From: Albirhodobacter sp042466415
Lineage (GTDB): Bacteria; Pseudomonadota; Alphaproteobacteria; Rhodobacterales; Rhodobacteraceae
Direction of reading: 5' to 3'
Assembly (NCBI RefSeq): GCF_042466415.1
Contig: NZ_JAXHCH010000002.1
Coordinates: forward strand, 806,001-870,000
Length of the DNA stretch: 64,000 nucleotides
In this document: piece by piece, positions 59,627 to 64,000 of the stretch
How the letters are laid out: each line of letters starts with the position of its first letter
How positions within the stretch are numbered: the first letter of the stretch is position 1
The notes under the pieces: model-generated
Databases searched by the model: none
What the model saw: the letters and a program-made list of their open reading frames with translations, nothing else
What the model was told of the DNA's origin: nothing
Program-made: the position numbers and the translations under genes

Positions 59627-60441
59627 AGTTCATTCGCACGCTTCCCGCGCTCAAGGTTTATACGCTGGTTTACCTGCTGTTCCTCTACGCGCCGATTTTG
59701 CTTTTGCCGATGTTTGCGTTCAACGAGGGGACGATCATTGCGTTTCCCCTCAAGGGTTTCACGACCGATTGGTTCGCGCAGATGTTCGCGAATGATACAT
59801 TGGGCCGCGCCGTCAAAAACTCGATGATCATCGCCCTGTCGACGGCTGTTTTGTCGACGACTTTGGGAATTTTTGCTGCGCGCGCCGCGACGCGTTTCGA
59901 GTTTCCGGGGAAGGGCGGGATCATGGGGCTGATCATGCTGCCGCTGGTCTTGCCCGAGATTATCGTTGCGGTATCGCTTTTGGTTGTTCTGCTGGGGATG
60001 GGTGTGTCGCTTTCGATTTTCACAGTGATTATGGGGCATGTCTTGATCGCGACGCCCTATGCGATTGTGATCTTGAACACAGCCTTCTCCTCGCTTGATG
60101 AAAGCCTTGAGGAAGCGGCTTATGATTTGGGCGAGGGGAAATGGAGCACGTTCCGTCTCGTGACACTGCCGCTCGTGGTGCCGGGGATCATCTCGTCGGT
60201 GTTGATTTCCTTCACGATTTCGCTTGATGAATTCATCATTGCGTTCTTCCTAGCCGGCAATGAACCAACCTTGCCGACCTATATTTTCTCGCAACTGCGC
60301 TTCCCTAAAGCGATCCCGATGATCATGGCGCTTGGCACATGCCTTGTCGCGCTATCGGTGATTTTGCTAACCATTGCTGAATATTTCCGCCGTCGCGGCA
60401 TCGCGAAAACCGGCGGGAAGGATACCGGAGGTTTCCTGTGA
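59623..60441 (+). CDS. ABC transporter permease, spermidine/putrescine type (PotC-like)
   Basis: The 272-residue partner permease has the EAA loop in LEEAAYDLGEGKWSTFRLVTLPLVVPGI and PotC-like VLPEIIVAVSLLVVL and FTISLDEFIIAFFLAGNEPTLPTYIFSQLRFP. Its start overlaps the stop of the first permease (ATGA). Together with the ATPase gene it forms an importer for a polyamine or related amine. Confidence 0.9.
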   Translation: MKFIRTLPALKVYTLVYLLFLYAPILLLPMFAFNEGTIIAFPLKGFTTDWFAQMFANDTLGRAVKNSMIIALSTAVLSTTLGIFAARAATRFEFPGKGGIMGLIMLPLVLPEIIVAVSLLVVLLGMGVSLSIFTVIMGHVLIATPYAIVILNTAFSSLDESLEEAAYDLGEGKWSTFRLVTLPLVVPGIISSVLISFTISLDEFIIAFFLAGNEPTLPTYIFSQLRFPKAIPMIMALGTCLVALSVILLTIAEYFRRRGIAKTGGKDTGGFL

Positions 60442-61580
60442 CTGTTCAACCCACCCACACCACCCCAGAGCACGCAGCCGCCAAACCGGCATCGCGCAAG
60501 CCGATGATCGAATTCCGCGATGTTCATAAATACTACGGCGAGTATCACGCGCTGCGCGGGGTGACGGCGCAGATCAAAGAGGGCGAGTTTTTCTCGCTGC
60601 TTGGGCCATCGGGTTGCGGCAAGACAACGCTTTTGCGCACGATCGCGGGGTTTGAGGGAATCTCGTCTGGCGTGGTTCTGGTCGATGACAAGGATATGGC
60701 CCGCGTTCCCGCAAATAAGCGCCCTACAAATATGGTCTTCCAGAGCTATGCGATTTTCCCGCACCTGACGGTTGCGCAGAATGTCGGCTTTGGTCTGCGC
60801 CGCGATCCGCGCACGCCCGCCGAAAAGGCCGTGCTGGTCGAGGAAGCGCTCGGCATGGTGGGGCTTGCGGGGTACGGCAACCGTGCCGCGCATGCGCTTT
60901 CAGGGGGGCAACGTCAACGTGTCGCGCTCGCCCGCGCGCTGATCTTGAAGCCGAAGGTCCTGCTGCTCGACGAGCCGCTCTCGGCGCTGGATAAGAAAAT
61001 GCGCGAACAAATGCAGGTCGAATTGATCCGGCTTCAACGTCAGGTTGGGATCACCTTCGTCCTCGTGACCCATGATCAAGAAGAAGCTTTGGTCATGTCA
61101 GATCGGATCGCGGTCATGTTTGAGGGCAATATCTCGCAACTCGCAGACCCTGAAACGCTCTACCGCCGTCCCAACTCGCGCAAGGTGGCCGAATTTATCG
61201 GGGTCATGAATTTCCTGCCCGCCGATATCAAAGGGGAGACGTCCGACAAAATCCAGCTCGACGTCGCGGGCCTCGGCGCGGTGGAGATCGATCAAGATCA
61301 AGCGCCCGCCGCCCCCTCAGGCGCCGGCGCCGTTGTCGGGTTCCGCCCGGAGACGCTGACCATCTTGTTCGACGGGCAGACCGCCACCGACCGTGAAACC
61401 GAAGCCTTGATCGAGGAAGTCGTCTATTACGGCGATATGACCTATTATGATGTGCGGCTCGACGGTGTCGCATCGCCCGTGCGGATCTCGATGCGCAACG
61501 TCTTTGGGCGTCCCGTCCTTGATATCGGCGCGCGCACGCGGGTGGCGTGGTCGGCGGGCGCGTTGGTGCTGTTTCGCTAA
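60438..61580 (+). CDS. ABC transporter ATP-binding protein, spermidine/putrescine type (PotA-like)
   Basis: The 380-residue ATPase has Walker A LLGPSGCGKTTLL, signature LSGGQRQRVALARAL, Walker B VLLLDEPLSALD and a C-terminal TOBE domain (about residues 275-380). It starts with GTG overlapping the PotC-like stop (GTGA). No gene for a periplasmic binding protein of the PotD type follows or precedes within this window. Confidence 0.92.
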   Translation: MTVQPTHTTPEHAAAKPASRKPMIEFRDVHKYYGEYHALRGVTAQIKEGEFFSLLGPSGCGKTTLLRTIAGFEGISSGVVLVDDKDMARVPANKRPTNMVFQSYAIFPHLTVAQNVGFGLRRDPRTPAEKAVLVEEALGMVGLAGYGNRAAHALSGGQRQRVALARALILKPKVLLLDEPLSALDKKMREQMQVELIRLQRQVGITFVLVTHDQEEALVMSDRIAVMFEGNISQLADPETLYRRPNSRKVAEFIGVMNFLPADIKGETSDKIQLDVAGLGAVEIDQDQAPAAPSGAGAVVGFRPETLTILFDGQTATDRETEALIEEVVYYGDMTYYDVRLDGVASPVRISMRNVFGRPVLDIGARTRVAWSAGALVLFR

Positions 61581-61585
61581 AATCA

Positions 61586-61621
61586 GGCCTTGCGGTGGCG
61601 GCGTGTTCGCCGCCGCAAGCC
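61586..61621 (+). terminator. Hairpin after the ABC transporter operon
   Basis: CTTGCGG and CGCCGCCGCAAG arms form a GC-rich hairpin (CTTGCGGTGGCGGCG-TGTT-CGCCGCCGCAAG, one bulged base). A T-run is lacking. It lies directly after the ATPase stop and is a weak terminator or a 3'-end stabiliser. Confidence 0.5.
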
Positions 61622-61762
61622 GATCTTAACTCCGTTTACGGTGCCTATTTCGGGCCGCGTTGGCCTTGCCAATGGCGCGCAGGCGTCCTTTTTCCAAAGC
61701 GCGCAGTTTGACAGCCCTTTGGAACCTGATAGACCCCGCATGGACAATTCCGCGAGGCAGCC

Positions 61763-63157
61763 ATGACGCATCCCACCCTTCAGTTGACCAACACCAAAAC
61801 GCGTAAGAAAGGGCCGTTCGCGCCCTTGCATGCGAATAACGTGCGGATGTATCTGTGTGGACCCACCGTGTACGATCGCGCCCATCTGGGCAATGCGCGT
61901 CCGGTCGTTGTGTTCGATGTGCTCTATCGGCTGCTGCGCTACGTCTACGGGGCCGAGCATGTGACCTATGTGCGCAATTTCACGGATGTGGACGATAAGA
62001 TCAACGCCACCGCGCTGTCGCGCAAAGAGGCGGGCGCGGCGGGGACGTTGGAAGACCTGATCAAAGAGCGCACCGAGGAAACAATCGGTTGGTACCATGC
62101 CGATATGGACGCGCTGGGGGCATTGCGCCCCGATCATGAGCCGCGCGCCACCGATTATATCGGGGCGATGGTCACAATGATCGAAGGTCTGATTGAAAAG
62201 GGCCATGCCTATGCTGCCGAAGGCCATGTTCTGTTTGATGTGCGCTCCTATAAAGACTATGGCGCGCTTTCGGGTCGTTCCGTCGATGATATGATCGCGG
62301 GCGCGCGCGTCGAAGTCGCGCCGTATAAGCGCGACCCGATGGATTTCGTCCTGTGGAAGCCATCTTCCGGCGATTTGCCGGGCTGGGAGAGCCCGTGGGG
62401 ACGTGGCCGCCCGGGGTGGCATATCGAATGCTCCGCGATGTCATTCGAGCTTTTGGGCGCGAGTTTTGACATCCACGCCGGCGGGATTGATTTGCAATTC
62501 CCGCATCACGAGAATGAGGTCGCGCAAAGCTGCTGCGCGCATCCCGAGGGCGGGTTTGCCAGCGTTTGGATGCATAATGAGATGTTGCAGGTTGAGGGGA
62601 AGAAGATGTCCAAATCGTTGGGCAATTTCTTCACCGTGCGCGATTTGCTGGATCAGGGCATCGCGGGCGAGGTCATTCGCTTTGTGTTCCTGAGCACGCA
62701 TTACGGCAAGCCGATGGATTGGACGGCCGCGCGCGCCGAACAGGCAGAGAAAACCTTGCGCAAGTGGCGTGAGGCAACCAAAGGCGTTGTGGCTGGGCAG
62801 CCCTCAGAATCCGTGGTTGCTGCGCTTGCGGATGATTTGAACACCGCAGGGGCGATTGCAGAACTCCACCAGATGACTGATCCCGCAACCTTACTGGCGT
62901 CGGCGCAGTTGCTTGGTTTGCTCTCGCCCGAGTTGGGTGATTGGGTCGATGCTCCGGCGACGGTTGATCTGGCGAGCTTTGCTGCGACGCTATCAGAGTT
63001 GCGCGCGGCGGCTATGGCATCGAAAGACTTCGCGCCGGTTGATGCCTACAAATCGGCTTTACAGGACGCGGGCGTCGAGGTTCGGATGTCGAAAGCGGGT
63101 GTCGAGCTTTTGCCAGCAGCGGGGTTTGACCCGTCGAAGCTGGAGGCGCTGAAATGA
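61763..63157 (+). CDS. cysS: Cysteinyl-tRNA synthetase
   Basis: CysS charges tRNA-Cys. The 464-residue class I synthetase has the zinc Cys and HIGH-like motif in LCGPTVYDRAHLGNARPV, the FTDVDDKI segment, GWHIECSAM and FPHHENEVAQS (zinc ligands), and KKMSKSLGNFF. The start follows AGG at a suitable distance. Its stop overlaps the next start (ATGA), coupling it to the citramalate synthase gene. Confidence 0.96.
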   Translation: MTHPTLQLTNTKTRKKGPFAPLHANNVRMYLCGPTVYDRAHLGNARPVVVFDVLYRLLRYVYGAEHVTYVRNFTDVDDKINATALSRKEAGAAGTLEDLIKERTEETIGWYHADMDALGALRPDHEPRATDYIGAMVTMIEGLIEKGHAYAAEGHVLFDVRSYKDYGALSGRSVDDMIAGARVEVAPYKRDPMDFVLWKPSSGDLPGWESPWGRGRPGWHIECSAMSFELLGASFDIHAGGIDLQFPHHENEVAQSCCAHPEGGFASVWMHNEMLQVEGKKMSKSLGNFFTVRDLLDQGIAGEVIRFVFLSTHYGKPMDWTAARAEQAEKTLRKWREATKGVVAGQPSESVVAALADDLNTAGAIAELHQMTDPATLLASAQLLGLLSPELGDWVDAPATVDLASFAATLSELRAAAMASKDFAPVDAYKSALQDAGVEVRMSKAGVELLPAAGFDPSKLEALK

Positions 63158-64000
63158 CGGCATCCCGCGAGCGCCTTTATCTCTACGACACGACCTTGCG
63201 CGACGGGCAACAGACGCAAGGCGTGCAATTCTCTTTGTTGGAAAAGCAAACGATTGCGGCTGCGCTGGATGCCTTGGGTGTGGATTATATTGAGGGCGGC
63301 TGGCCGGGTGCAAATCCGACCGATAGCGATTTCTTCAACGCGCGTCCGCAAACCCGGGCCACGTTCACCGCATTCGGGATGACGAAACGTGCGGGGCGTT
63401 CGGCGGCAAATGACGATGTGCTTGCGCAAGTCATGCAGGCAGGCACGCCGGCTGTTTGTCTTGTTGGCAAAAGCCACGAGTTCCATGTCTTGACCGCCCT
63501 CAACATCACGCTTGACGAGAATATTGAGAACATTCGTGCGTCGATCGCGCATCTCAAGGCGCAAGGGCGCGAGGCTTTGTTCGACGCCGAGCACTTCTTT
63601 GATGGCTACCGCGCCAATCGCGATTACGCGCTCCAATGTATCCACGCGGCGTTTGATGCGGGGGCGCGGTGGATCGTGCTGTGTGATACAAACGGTGGAA
63701 CCTTGCCTGACGAGGTTGGGCGGGTCGTGTGTGAGGTTATCGCATCGGGGATTTCTGGCGCGCATCTTGGCATTCATACGCATGATGACACGGGTAACGC
63801 GGTGGCCTGTTCCCTCGCGGCGGTACTTGCGGGCGCACGGCAGGTTCAAGGGACGCTCAACGGCCTTGGCGAGCGCTGCGGAAACGCAAATCTGACGACG
63901 TTGATCCCGACATTGCTGTTGAAAGAGCCCTTCGCCAGCGAGCTGGAGATTGGCGTCGCGCGCGAGCGTCTTGGCGGGTTGACGGCCTTGTCGCGCAAAC
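63154..64000 (+). CDS. cimA: Citramalate synthase, N-terminal part (3' end outside window)
   Basis: The open frame begins MTASRERLYLYDTTLRDGQQ and has the DRE-TIM barrel signature of the 2-isopropylmalate synthase superfamily (DTTLRDG; EGGWPGANPTDSDFF; LCDTNGGTLP; HTHDDTGNAVACSLAAV; GTLNGLGERCGNANL). GGWPGANP and LCDTNGG with the NGLGERCGN stretch fit citramalate synthase, which condenses pyruvate and acetyl-CoA for isoleucine formation. The start overlaps the cysS stop by 4 bases. About 282 codons are in view. Confidence 0.9.
   Translation, partial: MTASRERLYLYDTTLRDGQQTQGVQFSLLEKQTIAAALDALGVDYIEGGWPGANPTDSDFFNARPQTRATFTAFGMTKRAGRSAANDDVLAQVMQAGTPAVCLVGKSHEFHVLTALNITLDENIENIRASIAHLKAQGREALFDAEHFFDGYRANRDYALQCIHAAFDAGARWIVLCDTNGGTLPDEVGRVVCEVIASGISGAHLGIHTHDDTGNAVACSLAAVLAGARQVQGTLNGLGERCGNANLTTLIPTLLLKEPFASELEIGVARERLGGLTALSRK

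Overview
The window is one chromosomal stretch of an alphaproteobacterium, most likely a marine member of the Rhodobacteraceae (Roseobacter group). The basis is the high GC content, the gyrA/dsbB/yqaA, hisI/iron-sulfur scaffold and cysS/cimA neighbourhoods, TRAP transporters, RTX proteins that end in a Hint domain, an alphaproteobacterial Zur palindrome and a GTTC-N7-GTTC LexA-type box. Assignment is by protein recognition from the sequence alone; no database search was run.

Layout. Positions 1-15.2 kb are housekeeping: the end of recG, a 40-codon membrane peptide gene with a LexA-like box, an Fe-S scaffold homologue, hisI, an ABC ATPase, a zinc-finger protein, polA, the trmFO-gluQ tRNA-modification pair, an outer-membrane protein, gyrA, dsbB-yqaA and a YpfJ-type metallopeptidase. 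A tRNA-Leu(CAA) follows at 15.47 kb. Positions 16.5-27.4 kb hold four consecutive genes for Hint-domain proteins: three are large calcium-binding RTX proteins and one is a Hint domain with almost nothing else.

Positions 27.4-39.3 kb hold a MocA-like nucleotidyltransferase operon, adenine deaminase, a divergent zinc locus (zinT against a DUF1007 protein plus a NicO-type metal transporter, with a Zur box on each side), and a sugar-acid catabolic locus (mannonate dehydratase, GntR regulator, TRAP transporter, zinc dehydrogenase). Positions 39.8-43.7 kb are a three-gene operon for the compatible solute glucosylglycerate: phosphorylase, phosphatase and synthase. A LysR regulator and glutaryl-CoA dehydrogenase follow.

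Positions 46-53.8 kb are a surface nonulosonic (sialic-type) acid cluster: CMP-sugar synthetase, NeuC and NeuB together with two tandem Kdo-transferase (WaaA) homologues, a KpsC/KpsS-like protein and a glycosyltransferase cut by an in-frame stop. Positions 54-56.3 kb are the two ends of an RTX gene separated by a decayed IS3-family element. Positions 56.4-64 kb hold a DUF1127 gene, a MocR-type regulator, a polyamine-type ABC transporter without a binding protein, cysS and the start of a citramalate synthase gene.

The items most worth following up are the putative SOS-controlled membrane peptide with its multi-hairpin tail (1.2-1.57 kb), the RTX/Hint family, the Kdo-transferase homologues embedded in a nonulosonate operon, and the in-frame stop in the glycosyltransferase.
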